Below are positions 54,767 through 63,995 of a stretch of 64,000 nt of DNA, piece after piece. The notes beneath the pieces are model-generated. The model made no database searches and was not told where the DNA came from. It saw only the letters and a list, made by a program, of their open reading frames with translations. The translations under genes were made by a program, and so were the position numbers. The stretch spans positions 13,259 through 77,258 of the forward strand of contig CAZMSO010000013.1 of the NCBI GenBank assembly GCA_964568975.1, written 5' to 3'. The stretch comes from CAZADA01 sp964568975. Its GTDB lineage: Bacteria > Pseudomonadota > Alphaproteobacteria > Caulobacterales > Maricaulaceae. How positions within the stretch are numbered: the first letter of the stretch is position 1; each line of letters starts with the position of its first letter.

Positions 54767-56614
54767 TCACGTCTCGAATTGGAGCGCGCGCAGCTTGGCG
54801 TAGAGGCCTTCAGGCCGTGCGGCGAGGTCGGCGTCGCGCCCTTCCTCCACCACGCGGCCGTGCTCGAGAACGTAAATGTGATCCGCCGCGCGCACCGTCG
54901 CCAGGCGATGAGCGATGACAAGGGTCGTGCGGCCGGCTTCAAGGCGCGCGAGGGCGTCTTGCACACGCGCTTCAGACTCCGCGTCGAGGGCGCTGGTGGC
55001 TTCGTCGAGCAGAAGGATCGGCGCGTCCTTCAAAAACGCGCGCGCAAGCGCGATGCGCTGGCGTTGACCGCCGGAGAGGCTCACGCCGCGCGGACCGACA
55101 AGCGTCGCAAAGCCCGCCGGCGCAGCCTCAATGAAATCAAGGGCGGCGGCCTGTTCAGCGGCGGCGCGGATCGCCTCCATAGACGCGCCCGCACGGCCGA
55201 AGCCGATATTGGCCGCGATCGTGTCTTCAAACAGCACGGGGTCTTGGCTGACAAAGGCCATCGCAGCGCGCACGCTCGCCAGATCACACGCGCGGATGTC
55301 TTGGCCATCAATCAGGATCCGCCCGGCGGATGGATCATAAAGGCGCAGGATCAGGTTCAAAATCGTGGACTTGCCGCCGCCGGAGGGACCCACAAGCGCT
55401 GTCGTCGCGCCCGGCGCGAGGCTCAAAGACACATCGTTCAACGCCGGCACGCCCGCCGCATACGCAAAGCCGACGCCGTCGAGCTCCACGCGCCCCTCGC
55501 CCACACGCAACGCCGGCGCGCCGGCCGACGCCACCACCCGCGGCTGCTCGTCCAACAGCTCAAAGATCCGCGCCGCGGCGGCCAAGCCTTGCTGCACAAA
55601 GGCGTTCAGCGCGCCAAGCGACCGCGCCGCCGGCGCCATCACCGCAATCGCGCCAATGAACGTCATCAGCACCGAAAAACCGAAACCCGTCGCGCTCGCG
55701 CGCCAAACGGCAAAACCGATCACTCCCGCGAGCCCAAGGCCGCCCGCCACCTCCATAATCGGCTCCACCTTCGCGCGGTGACGGGCCATGCGCGTTTCAA
55801 TACGCCGGCGCTCAGCGAAGGCGGCGTCCGCGCGGCCCGTCTGATACGCGTCGAGCCCATAGGTCTTCACGAGTTGCACGCCCGCGAAGCTTTCGTCCAA
55901 GAACGCCGTCAACCGCCCGATTTGCATTTGCGCGTCCCGAGAGGCGCGGCGCAACCGCTTGCCCACCCCCAGCACCGGCTGCACCGCGATCGGATAAACG
56001 CCCAAGACAATCACAGCCAAAAGCCAATCGGCCCATAACATCACCGCCGCCCCGCCGATCAGCGTCAACACATCACGCCCAAGATTGGTCGCCGCCCGGG
56101 CGAGACCGCCGCGCAAACGCTCCACATCGCTGGTAAACCGCGCCACCAAATGCCCCGGCGCCTCGGCTGTCATGCGCGCGAAGTCGAGCGTGAGGATGTG
56201 GGCGTGCATCGCTTTCTGCACGTCTTCGATCACCCGCGCGGCGAAGGTTTGGGTGGTCGCCACTTGGCCGTAAAAGAAGAACGCCCGCACGCTGGTGGCG
56301 GCGATAATCGCCAAGGGCGCAGGCCACGCCTCGGCCAAGCGGCCGCTTTCGACATATTGGCCGATCCAGCCCATCAGGAGCGCATAGCTGGTGCTGGCGG
56401 CCGCGACCGCCGTCGTCAGCACGAAACCAGCGGCCGCCAGCCCGGCGTGCGGCGCGCAAAACCGCCCGACAAACCGACGAATCAGCGGCCAGGTGGCGGC
56501 CTCGCGTTCGGCCCCATATTCAGCCCCATGTTCCGCCCCGCGTTCGGCGGCGGCGTCGGACGCCGCCGCCTCGCGGACCTTAGGCGCGGACGCGGTCGGC
56601 TCAACTGCGCTCAC
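54767..56614 (-). CDS. MsbA-like ABC exporter (half-transporter)
   Basis: About 615 residues from a GTG at 56614, whose GTGA overlaps the DUF4170 stop. An N-terminal low-complexity stretch (repeating EHGAEYGAERE-like units) precedes six transmembrane helices. The ATPase domain has Walker A GPSGGGKSTILN, signature LSGGQRQRIALARAFL and Walker B ILLLDEATSALD. Association with DUF4170 suggests an envelope-lipid exporter, as proposed for alphaproteobacterial lipid A flippases (context inference). Confidence 0.93.
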   Translation of the reverse strand: MSAVEPTASAPKVREAAASDAAAERGAEHGAEYGAEREAATWPLIRRFVGRFCAPHAGLAAAGFVLTTAVAAASTSYALLMGWIGQYVESGRLAEAWPAPLAIIAATSVRAFFFYGQVATTQTFAARVIEDVQKAMHAHILTLDFARMTAEAPGHLVARFTSDVERLRGGLARAATNLGRDVLTLIGGAAVMLWADWLLAVIVLGVYPIAVQPVLGVGKRLRRASRDAQMQIGRLTAFLDESFAGVQLVKTYGLDAYQTGRADAAFAERRRIETRMARHRAKVEPIMEVAGGLGLAGVIGFAVWRASATGFGFSVLMTFIGAIAVMAPAARSLGALNAFVQQGLAAAARIFELLDEQPRVVASAGAPALRVGEGRVELDGVGFAYAAGVPALNDVSLSLAPGATTALVGPSGGGKSTILNLILRLYDPSAGRILIDGQDIRACDLASVRAAMAFVSQDPVLFEDTIAANIGFGRAGASMEAIRAAAEQAAALDFIEAAPAGFATLVGPRGVSLSGGQRQRIALARAFLKDAPILLLDEATSALDAESEARVQDALARLEAGRTTLVIAHRLATVRAADHIYVLEHGRVVEEGRDADLAARPEGLYAKLRALQFET

Positions 56615-56865
56615 GCCTGCGTCGCCGCGCCCGAGGAGGCGGCCGGGTCCAAAAGCTTGTGGGCGTGAATGATGAAATAGCGCATATGCGCGTTGTCGAC
56701 GGTGCGTTGGGCGGCCGACTTCCATGCGTCATGCGCGGCGGCGTAGCTCGGAAACGCGCCCACGAAATCCACGCGCGCGAGATCGCGAAACGTCACCCCC
56801 GACACGTCGAGCAGTTCCCCGCCAATGACGAGATGCAGCAATTGAGGCTCAGGGGCGTCAGCCAT
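56611..56865 (-). CDS. DUF4170 family protein
   Basis: About 84 residues from the ATG at 56865 with AAGGAG seven bases upstream. The pattern LLHLVIGGELLDVSGVTFRD, AFPSYAAAHDAWKSAAQRTV and NAHMRYFIIHAHKLLDP is diagnostic for this small alphaproteobacterial family. Function is unknown; members are regularly next to lipid A or envelope genes, as here. Confidence 0.92.
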   Translation of the reverse strand: MADAPEPQLLHLVIGGELLDVSGVTFRDLARVDFVGAFPSYAAAHDAWKSAAQRTVDNAHMRYFIIHAHKLLDPAASSGAATQA

Positions 56866-56958
56866 GGCGGTCTCCTTGCGCGGCGCGGCGTCGCGATGGG
56901 CGCTCACATCGTTGTGTGCTCTTACGTCTGGGCGCTCTCCGCGATCAAGGGGCGGCGC

Positions 56959-57660
56959 TCAGGACGCAGCAGCGGCGGCGGTTTCGCCGGCGGCTTCGCG
57001 CAGAAACGCCGCGAGCACCGCGGGCTCCTGCGCTCCCGTGATCGCCAGCGCGCCATTGGCGATGAAGGTCGGCACGCCGCGCACGCCAAGCCCGCGGAAA
57101 AACGCTTCTTCGGCCTGGACCGTCTCGCGGTCGGCGTCCCGCGCTAAGAGGTCGCTTACAAGCGCAGCGTCCAGCCCGACCTCCCCGGCGATTGCGGCCA
57201 ACGTGTCGTGGCCGCCAATGTCGCGCAGTTCGTCGAAGAAGGCGCGGAACAGAGCCTCGACCGCCTCAGCGCCCTTGCCTTGACCCTCGGCCCAGCGAAT
57301 CAGGCGGTGGGCGTCAAACGTGTTGGGCCGGATGGGAATGTCAGAAAAGCGAAAGCGCACGCCTGCCGCCGGAGCGGCGGCCTCCAAATGAGCGCGCATG
57401 GCCGCGAAACCGCCGCCGAGTTCACTGGCGTCAAGGGCGTCGCGATCGGGCGCTGCGGCGAACTTGGCGCGCATGGCGTCTTTATACGGACGGCCCTCCG
57501 GCGGCATGTCCGGATCAAGTTGGAAAGGCCGCCAGGCGACCTCCACGGTCAGCTCCGGCGCAGCGGCGATGGCGGCCTCTAAGCGCCGCTTGCCCAGCCA
57601 GCACCAGGGACACACCACGTCAGACACCACATCGAGTCGGATTTCAGCCATGCGCGACAC
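56959..57660 (-). CDS. DsbA-family oxidoreductase (FrnE-like)
   Basis: A 233-residue thioredoxin-fold protein without signal peptide, so probably cytoplasmic. The active site is VVCPWCWLGKRRLE (CPWC), the cis-Pro loop is GVRGVPTFIANGALAITGAQ, and IPIRPNTFDAHRLI is typical for the FrnE group. It probably acts as a dithiol oxidoreductase or isomerase. An ATG at 57651 is an alternative start. Confidence 0.92.
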   Translation of the reverse strand: MSRMAEIRLDVVSDVVCPWCWLGKRRLEAAIAAAPELTVEVAWRPFQLDPDMPPEGRPYKDAMRAKFAAAPDRDALDASELGGGFAAMRAHLEAAAPAAGVRFRFSDIPIRPNTFDAHRLIRWAEGQGKGAEAVEALFRAFFDELRDIGGHDTLAAIAGEVGLDAALVSDLLARDADRETVQAEEAFFRGLGVRGVPTFIANGALAITGAQEPAVLAAFLREAAGETAAAAAS

Positions 57661-57701
57661 TACCGCGCCGCCGCGCGCGCGTCAGCTGCATCCCGCGGCG
57701 G

Positions 57702-58010
57702 TCACGCGGTGATGTCGAGGAGCGCGCCCGTGAGGTCGTCCACCCGCCGCGCCACAGCGGCGTTGGCGTTAAACGCGATCTCGTCGCGGATCACGCCGAC
57801 GAGATTGCGGGTCACGTCATTGTCCGCGTTTGCGGTTTCGACCACCGGCGGCGGCGCGTCGGGGCCCGTGGCGGCCCCCGCAACCGACGGCGCAGCGCCA
57901 GGGGCGGCGCCCTCCCCGATCGGCGCCCGCGCAATCTCGCTCGCTCGGCGCGCGAATGAGTCAGCCGCTTGCTGCAATCCAGAGGCGGCGGCGGTCAAAG
58001 CAGCGTTCAT
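57702..58010 (-). CDS. Miniature flagellar rod-like protein
   Basis: A 102-residue protein. The N-terminus MNAALTAAASGLQQAADSF resembles the first helix of rod and hook proteins. The C-terminus TRNLVGVIRDEIAFNANAAV resembles the C-terminal axial helix. The middle is a Gly/Ala/Pro linker of ~45 residues where rod proteins have their body. It could be a short rod accessory or assembly factor, but this is inference. It is not in the fliE-flgC-flgB cluster. No other function fits better. Confidence 0.65.
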   Translation of the reverse strand: MNAALTAAASGLQQAADSFARRASEIARAPIGEGAAPGAAPSVAGAATGPDAPPPVVETANADNDVTRNLVGVIRDEIAFNANAAVARRVDDLTGALLDITA

Positions 58011-58193
58011 GGCTCAACCATACGCCACGCTTCCCGCGCAAGACCATTGAGTGCGTCGCGCCACCGTAAACCCTCCGTAAACGTCGCAAGGCGCTGGGCG
58101 CGCCCGCCCGGTTGGCCCGCCCCTTGCTTGATGGAGGCTCACGTGATGAAGGCTCAGCAGGCGCGGCGCGCGACGCAGGGCGAAGGGGCGCAC

Positions 58194-59204
58194 ATGGTAC
58201 GGTTCGCACGCATGGCGGCCACGATTCTTCTTGGTGTCGCGGCGGTGGCGATGGCCACCGGCGGCGGTCTGGACGCCGCGACACTGGCGCGGGGGCCGGC
58301 GTGCCGCGCGCTCGATTTGCCGCCGACCCAGCGCTGTCGCGTCTTGGCGTCCGACGCCCGCGGCGCAGTGGCGCGCACGGCCTTGCGCGGCGGATCACGC
58401 GAGGCGCTTGCGGAGGCGGAGACGGCCTTGCGCGTGGCCGCGGATGCGTGCGCGGCTGCGGACGCCTGGCCTGAAGCCGCCCAACTCACCCATGAGGCCG
58501 CCGACATCGCCGGCGTGCGCGCGCAACGCGGGGATGTGGGAACGTTGGCGGCGTCGGCGGGCACGTGCGCGGCGGAAGCCCAAGGCGTGCTGTTTGACGC
58601 CTTCGCCGCCACGCGCCGACGCGTGGCGTTGTTGGCGAGCGCGCCAGCCCAGCTGTGCCCCGTCTCCCTCGGCGGCGGCGGTGCGCGCACGCTCAAAGCC
58701 GCGGTCCAATCAGCGCGTCACGCCGAATGCGCGTGGCTGATGGACGCCGCCGCGCGCCGCGGCGCCGCCGGCGCTGACGCCCTTGAGGCGCACGACACCG
58801 CCCCAGCCATGCTCGCGCTGTCTGCGGCGCTCAACGCCTTGAACACCGCGCGGCCGGCGTGTGCGTCTGCGCCGCGGCGACGGGTGGACGCCGCCCGCGA
58901 AACATTGGCGGACGTGATTACAGCGCTGCGTGACGCCGCCGCGCCCATCGCCGATCACGCCGCCCGGGTGCGCGCGGTGTTGCCGCCGCGACCCTCCCCG
59001 CTGCGCATGGACGCCTTGGCGGCAAGCCTTGAGCGCTCGGCGCTTGCGACATGCGGCGCAGCGCCTGCGCCTTCGCTTGCGCCCGCGCTGCGACCCGCGT
59101 CTGGGCTTGGCCGATCCGCGCCGGCCGCGCCCGAGGCTGCGGGCCTTAGCCCACCGGAGGCCCGCTTGCGCGGCCCAGCGCGTCCGCCGACGCTGCGTCG
59201 CTGA
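58194..59204 (+). CDS. Exported eight-cysteine Ala-rich protein, unrecognised
   Basis: About 336 residues from the ATG at 58194 (GAAGGGG upstream); an in-frame ATG at 58146 is possible. A signal peptide (MAATILLGVAAVAMATGGG) is followed by an Ala-rich, probably all-helical mature part. It contains eight Cys (in PAC, QRC, DAC, GTC, QLC, AEC, PAC and ATC contexts), an even number compatible with disulfides. The last ~60 residues are Pro/Ala-rich. I recognise no family. It diverges from the miniature rod-like gene, 183 bases away. Confidence 0.65.
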   Translation: MVRFARMAATILLGVAAVAMATGGGLDAATLARGPACRALDLPPTQRCRVLASDARGAVARTALRGGSREALAEAETALRVAADACAAADAWPEAAQLTHEAADIAGVRAQRGDVGTLAASAGTCAAEAQGVLFDAFAATRRRVALLASAPAQLCPVSLGGGGARTLKAAVQSARHAECAWLMDAAARRGAAGADALEAHDTAPAMLALSAALNALNTARPACASAPRRRVDAARETLADVITALRDAAAPIADHAARVRAVLPPRPSPLRMDALAASLERSALATCGAAPAPSLAPALRPASGLGRSAPAAPEAAGLSPPEARLRGPARPPTLRR

Positions 59205-59219
59205 GAGCGCTTTTTCTTG

Positions 59220-59399
59220 CTAGGACGCGCGGCCGCGGGAGGCGACGTCGCCCTCCACCTCCGCCGCGCGCCCGCCCGGCGGCGTCGCGCACCAAATGTG
59301 GGTGCTGCAGGCGAGCACGGGTTGCGCGCCGGTCGTGACGTTTTGCGCCCGCTCCCACACTTTGAACTGCTGATCGACCAAATCGGCTTTGCGTCTCAT
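59220..59399 (-). CDS. Small hypothetical protein (59 aa)
   Basis: A short frame starting at an ATG with a strong GGAGG site five bases upstream, reading RRKADLVDQQFKVWERAQNV and then TGAQPVLACSTHIWCATPPG before a low-complexity tail. The start site and charged helix-like beginning support expression, but no homolog is recognised. It lies between the eight-Cys protein and ubiA. Confidence 0.5.
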   Translation of the reverse strand: MRRKADLVDQQFKVWERAQNVTTGAQPVLACSTHIWCATPPGGRAAEVEGDVASRGRAS

Positions 59400-59529
59400 G
59401 GTTTCCTCCGCGTGTGCGTGAAAACCCCCCGCTGATGAGAGTATGGAGGCCGAGCGGGCGGCGCGCACCTCGCGCGCGCTCAGACTTTCGCGATGCCGCC
59501 GTGAGAGCCCGCGAGTGCGCGTCAGGCCG

Positions 59530-60570
59530 TCACAGCAGCCGCGCCAGCACGCCGCCAAAGGCGAGCGCGGCGGTCAGACGCGCCCCCGCGGCCACATTCG
59601 CGCGGAACTGCACCAGACACTGCGCCGGCGACGCGAAATCCACCGCTCGAACTTGGCGCAGCAAGGGCGCGCCAAACGCAATGGCGGCCATGCCGGCGGT
59701 CAGCGCCGTCACGGGCCGCGGCCCGCTCGCCGTCCACGCGCCAAGGCCGACCAGCACGACCGCTGCAATGTAGCTCGCGCCCACCGCCACGCGCGACTTG
59801 TCGCCGAACAAACGCGCCGTGGAGCCGACGCCGATGAGGGTGTCGTCTTCACGGTCCATGTGCGCGTAAATGGTGTCATAGCCGAAGGTCCACGCCCACA
59901 GACCCGCGAAGAGGACAAACACAGACGCCTCAAACCGCCCTGCAGCGGCGGCGAACCCCACCAGCGCGCCCCAGCTCATCGCCAAGCCGAGCCACGCTTG
60001 GGGCGCGGCCGTGAGGCGTTTCATAAAGGGATAGGCTGCGATGACCGGGATCGCCGCCAGCGCCGCGAGTTTCGCCGCACCCGGCAACACCAGAAACGCC
60101 AGAAACGCGGCCGCCGTTTGCGCTGCAAAAAACACCCAAGCCGCGCGCACGCTCACCACCCCAGCCGCCAGCGGTCGATCAGCCGTGCGCGCGACGGCGG
60201 CGTCCAAATCCCGGTCGACAATGTCGTTGTAGGTGCAGCCCGCGCCGCGGGTGGCGGCCGCGCCGAACAGCATCACCGCCGCCCACGCCAGGTCCGGCCA
60301 GGCCAACGCGCCGTCCAAGCGCGCCAGCGCCACCCCCATCAGCGCCGGCAGCGACAGCAGCCAAAACCCCACCGGGCGGTCCCAGCGCGCCAACCGCAGA
60401 TAAGGCCGCGCGCGCGCCGGCGCCCGCTCCACCCAACTGTCCGTGAGGGAATCAGGCACGGGCCGATCCGCCGACGCGCCCGTCGCTGAGTCGGCCGCCG
60501 GCGCCGTCGCGCGCGCGGCCTTAGAGCTCGGGGTTTCATGGTCCGCGCGGTGCGCCACAGCTCGCCTCAT
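59530..60570 (-). CDS. ubiA: 4-hydroxybenzoate octaprenyltransferase UbiA
   Basis: A 346-residue membrane prenyltransferase. The first Asp motif is GCTYNDIVDRDLDAAV and the second is YAHMDREDDTLIGVGS, with ARWDRPVGFWLLSLPALMG near the start. It prenylates 4-hydroxybenzoate for ubiquinone. The first ~50 residues are polar and poorly conserved, so the start could be internal. Confidence 0.93.
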   Translation of the reverse strand: MRRAVAHRADHETPSSKAARATAPAADSATGASADRPVPDSLTDSWVERAPARARPYLRLARWDRPVGFWLLSLPALMGVALARLDGALAWPDLAWAAVMLFGAAATRGAGCTYNDIVDRDLDAAVARTADRPLAAGVVSVRAAWVFFAAQTAAAFLAFLVLPGAAKLAALAAIPVIAAYPFMKRLTAAPQAWLGLAMSWGALVGFAAAAGRFEASVFVLFAGLWAWTFGYDTIYAHMDREDDTLIGVGSTARLFGDKSRVAVGASYIAAVVLVGLGAWTASGPRPVTALTAGMAAIAFGAPLLRQVRAVDFASPAQCLVQFRANVAAGARLTAALAFGGVLARLL

Positions 60571-60603
60571 GTGTGGTGTGACCGACGTCAGCGTGACCCG
60601 GTC

Positions 60604-60625
60604 GTGATCTAAAGATCTTGATCAC
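60604..60625. promoter_or_regulatory. Imperfect palindrome between ubiA and rsmE
   Basis: GTGATC and GATCAC flank a centre containing the self-complementary AAGATCTT, forming a 22-base near-palindrome in the 142-base divergent gap. It could be an operator for one or both genes. Confidence 0.35.
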
Positions 60626-60647
60626 TGGCAGGGACCCCGCCAGTTTT
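60624..60647 (+). terminator. Terminator-like hairpin in the rsmE leader
   Basis: ACTGGC and GCCAGT (six pairs) enclose a nine-base loop, followed directly by a short T run. It is not downstream of any plus-strand gene, so if transcribed it lies in the rsmE leader and might attenuate, or it is chance. Confidence 0.3.
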
Positions 60648-60712
60648 CGGCGTCGATTTCAAGGACGCGCGACCGCGAAGCGCGCGTTCGCGTCCCCAGC
60701 GGAGGCGCGCCC

Positions 60713-61489
60713 ATGGCGATCCCACGGGTGATGGTTGATCAGCCCTTGCGCACCGGCGCCGCCATCACGCTTGTCCCTGAACACGCGCGGTATCTGCGCG
60801 CAGTCCTGCGCTTGGAAGCGGGCGCGCATGTGCGCGTGTTCAACGGTCGCGATGGCGAATGGCGCGCCACGCTCGAGTTCGCCGGCAAGCGCGACGCGGC
60901 CCTTGCGCTGGCGGAGCGCGTGCGCGCGCAGGCGGCGGGGCCGGACGTGCATGTGTTGTTCGCGCCCTTAAAAAAAACGCGCACGGACTTCGTCGTGGAG
61001 AAAAGCACTGAGCTTGGCGCCGCCGCGCTTCGGCCCATCTTCACGCGCCGCACCAACGCTGAGCGGGTCAACACTGACCGGCTCAGCGCGCTCGCCCGCG
61101 AGGCGGCTGAGCAGTGCGAGCGGTTGGACGCGCCGCGCGTGGCCGCGCCGGAACCGCTTGAAGCGGTCTTGGATGCATGGACCGAGCGGGAGGCCGGCCG
61201 GCGGCTGATCTTTTGCGATGAAGGCGCGGCCCGCGACACGAGCTGGGATGATCCCGCGGCGGTCGCGCTCCCGGCGCTGGAGGCCCTGGCGCCGACCCCA
61301 GGACGTCACGAGCCAGCGGCGATCCTAATTGGACCCGAGGGCGGCTTTGCGCCCGAGGAGCGCGCGCGGCTGCGCGCAGCGCCGTTTGCGATGGCGGTGA
61401 GCCTTGGCCCGCGGATCCTGCGCGCCGACACCGCGGCCTTGGCGGCGCTGACGCTGTGGATGGCGCGCCAAGGTGATTGGGCCGAGTGA
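60713..61489 (+). CDS. rsmE: 16S rRNA (uracil-N3)-methyltransferase RsmE
   Basis: A 258-residue SPOUT-type methyltransferase, with GGAGG upstream of the ATG. HARYLRAVLRLEAGAHVRVF begins the N-terminal PUA-like domain; TDFVVEKSTELGA, LIGPEGGFAPEE and LGPRILRADTAALAAL are the RsmE signatures including the SAM-binding knot. It modifies U1498 of 16S rRNA. Confidence 0.95.
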   Translation: MAIPRVMVDQPLRTGAAITLVPEHARYLRAVLRLEAGAHVRVFNGRDGEWRATLEFAGKRDAALALAERVRAQAAGPDVHVLFAPLKKTRTDFVVEKSTELGAAALRPIFTRRTNAERVNTDRLSALAREAAEQCERLDAPRVAAPEPLEAVLDAWTEREAGRRLIFCDEGAARDTSWDDPAAVALPALEALAPTPGRHEPAAILIGPEGGFAPEERARLRAAPFAMAVSLGPRILRADTAALAALTLWMARQGDWAE

Positions 61490-61606
61490 TTGGAAGCCGC
61501 GATTGGGGGGCGGCGCGCACCGCGGCGCGTGAGGCGCTCAACGCGGCCCTTGGCGGAGGCCGCCGCCAAGGTCTATCGTTTCTCTCAGCCGCACAGGGGA
61601 GAGATC

Positions 61607-63580
61607 ATGTCACGCGACGCAATGGTGGTTGTTGGGGTGATGATGCTGGGCGCGACGAGCGCCGCGGCGCAAACAACAAATGAGTTCGGCGGCGGCGGCG
61701 CGGACCTGTCGATCGACGCGATGGAGCCGACCGCAGAGCCCGCTCAAGTGGGCCTGGCGGGCTCAGACCCCGCTGACATTGGGCGCTATCTCCTCGCAAC
61801 CGGGCCCCGGGGCGCCCAGCTCTCCCCCGATGGCGAACGCCTGGCTTATGTGTGGTCCGTCACTGGCCAGCCGCAGATTTGGATCGCGCCGGCGGCGGGC
61901 GGCCAGCCGCGCCAGCTCACCTTCGGCAATGGCGTGACGTTTTTCCGCTGGACGCCGGACGGCGCGCGCCTGCTTTACGGCGCAGACAATGACGGCGATG
62001 AGCAAGAGTCTTACTATGTCGTCACGGCCGACGGCGCGGCTGAGCAAGTGGTGCTGCCCGCGACGGAGGGCGGCTTTCGGTCCTTCGGCGATTTCGCCGA
62101 CGATGGCGAAAGCTTCGTCTTCGCCTCGACAGAGCGCAACGGCCTGGACTTCGACATTTATCGCGGCACGCTCGCGGGCGAGAGCACGCGGGTGTTTGAG
62201 GGTACGTTTGGGTATTTCGCGCGGGCGTTGTCGCCTGACGGCCAGACGGCGATCGTCACTGAGATCGTGGGCGAGGACGCCGACAACCTGTACCTGCTCG
62301 ACATGGCGCGTGGGGAGCTGACGACGGTGTCTCAACCCGATCCGCGCGCAAACCATGGCGATGGCGGCTTTGCGTGGACTGAAGACGGCGGCGCCTTTTA
62401 CTTCACGAGCAATCGCGATCGGGAGTTTGCGGCGCTGATGCGCTATGACATCGCGTCCGGCGACATGACTGTCGTGGAGGAGACCGCCCACGACATTGGC
62501 GCGGTGACGCTGTGCGGCGCGGACGACCGTTATCTCGCCTGGACCGTCAATCGCGACGGCTTCCACAGCGTCATGGTGCGCGACCTCCAAAACGACGCCA
62601 TGCTGCAAACGCCGGCATTGCCGGAGGGCGTCTATGGCCTCGATTGCGCCGCGGACGCCGCGCGCATGGCGATCCGCGTCAGCGGCTGGCGCACGCCCGG
62701 GGCCGTGTGGGTGTGGGATTTCGACACGGGTGCAGCGCGTGAAGTGATTGCGCCAACTTATGCGGGGCTTGATCCCGCACGGCTGGTGCGCCCGGAGTCA
62801 ATCCGCATGACGGCGCGCGACGGCGTTGAATTGCAGGGTTTGTTCTACGCGCCGGACGCTGCCTCGCGCGCGGGCGACGGCCCGCCGCCGGCGCTGTTTT
62901 TGGTGCACGGCGGACCGACGGCGCAATCTCAAGCGAGTTTCGATCCGATTGTGCAGTATCACGTCGATCGCGGCGTGGCGGTGTTTGAGCCCAATGTGCG
63001 CGGCTCCACGGGCTTTGGGCGGACTTATGTGAGCCTGGATGATCAGGAAAAGCGCCTCGACAGCGTGCGGGACTTGGTCGACATGCTGGAGGCGTTGGGC
63101 GAGCGCGGGCTGATTGATCCCGAGCGGGCGGCCGTCGCCGGCGGATCTTATGGCGGCTACATGGTCAACGCGGTGTTGGCGGCGTATCCGGACGCCTTCG
63201 CGGCGGGGGTCTCGCTGTTCGGGGTGGCCGATTGGGTGACGGCCTTGGAAGTTGCATCGCCGGCCCTGAAAGCGTCGGACCGGATCGAGTATGGCGACAT
63301 TACCGAAGAACGCTGGAAAGCGTTCTACACGGAGAACTCCCCGATCCGCCAAGCTAACCAGATTCGTGTCCCCGTCCTCTTTTCCCATGGCGTGATGGAT
63401 CCGCGCATCGACATCGCTGAGACGGAGACCATGGTGAAGACCTTGCGCGCGAATGGCGTGGAGGCGCCGTTCATCCGCATCCCCGATGAAGGTCATGGGT
63501 GGCGGAAGCTGAAAAACCGGCTGTTTTACTTCCGCCGTCAGGCCGAGTTCATCGAGACGCAGCTGGCGGCGCAGGACTAG
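61607..63580 (+). CDS. S9 family prolyl-oligopeptidase-like serine peptidase
   Basis: About 657 residues from the ATG at 61607 (AGGGGAGAG upstream), with a signal peptide (VVVGVMMLGATSAAAQ). A beta-propeller-type N-terminal region (repeats such as LSPDGERLAYVWS, WTPDGARLLYGAD, LSPDGQTAIVTEI) precedes the hydrolase. The catalytic Ser is in VAGGSYGGYMVNAVLA, the Asp probably in GVMDPRIDIAET and the His in PDEGHGW. It is probably periplasmic. Peptide substrate unknown. Confidence 0.94.
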   Translation: MSRDAMVVVGVMMLGATSAAAQTTNEFGGGGADLSIDAMEPTAEPAQVGLAGSDPADIGRYLLATGPRGAQLSPDGERLAYVWSVTGQPQIWIAPAAGGQPRQLTFGNGVTFFRWTPDGARLLYGADNDGDEQESYYVVTADGAAEQVVLPATEGGFRSFGDFADDGESFVFASTERNGLDFDIYRGTLAGESTRVFEGTFGYFARALSPDGQTAIVTEIVGEDADNLYLLDMARGELTTVSQPDPRANHGDGGFAWTEDGGAFYFTSNRDREFAALMRYDIASGDMTVVEETAHDIGAVTLCGADDRYLAWTVNRDGFHSVMVRDLQNDAMLQTPALPEGVYGLDCAADAARMAIRVSGWRTPGAVWVWDFDTGAAREVIAPTYAGLDPARLVRPESIRMTARDGVELQGLFYAPDAASRAGDGPPPALFLVHGGPTAQSQASFDPIVQYHVDRGVAVFEPNVRGSTGFGRTYVSLDDQEKRLDSVRDLVDMLEALGERGLIDPERAAVAGGSYGGYMVNAVLAAYPDAFAAGVSLFGVADWVTALEVASPALKASDRIEYGDITEERWKAFYTENSPIRQANQIRVPVLFSHGVMDPRIDIAETETMVKTLRANGVEAPFIRIPDEGHGWRKLKNRLFYFRRQAEFIETQLAAQD

Positions 63581-63918
63581 CGACGGCTGATCGCTGTCAT
63601 CAGAACACCCCCACGGTTCGGCTCTGAAGCGGGCTGGGACGCGTCGGGAGGATTAATGCGTCGGCTTTGGGATTGATGTTGAGGCGCCTCCGGACTCGCG
63701 GATCGCCCGCGCGCATGAGCGCCATCGCGGCGTTGCGTAAGGCTGCGTCATGCTGGCGCGGCTTAGCACCCTCGTTACGCGGCCATTGCGCGCGCCGCAG
63801 ATCAGCGGCCGCGCCTCGGCGCGGGCCTCGCGCCCCTTAAGAACGCCGTGGGCTGACACGCTGGTTGCGGGAGGGCGCACCTCCCAAGACCTGCAGAATC
63901 TTCTGCAGCAGGACACGC
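63581..63918. other. Intergenic region with a duplicated tRNA 3' end
   Basis: About 340 bases with no supported gene. GACACGCTGGTTGCGGG occurs at 63855-63871 and again at 63912-63928, where the latter covers the tRNA 3' end. Between them CTGCAGAA and TTCTGCAG (63891-63908) form an inverted repeat that may be a terminator-type hairpin for the tRNA. Confidence 0.6.

Positions 63919-63995
<77 letters not shown>

Noticed and set aside
54743..56038. 431-residue plus-strand open frame opposite the MsbA-like exporter
   Set aside because: Antisense shadow of the ATPase and membrane domains; very basic with no domain.
63653..63916. 87-residue minus-strand open frame in the last intergenic region
   Set aside because: No ribosome-binding site, and it runs through the repeat and hairpin next to the tRNA.
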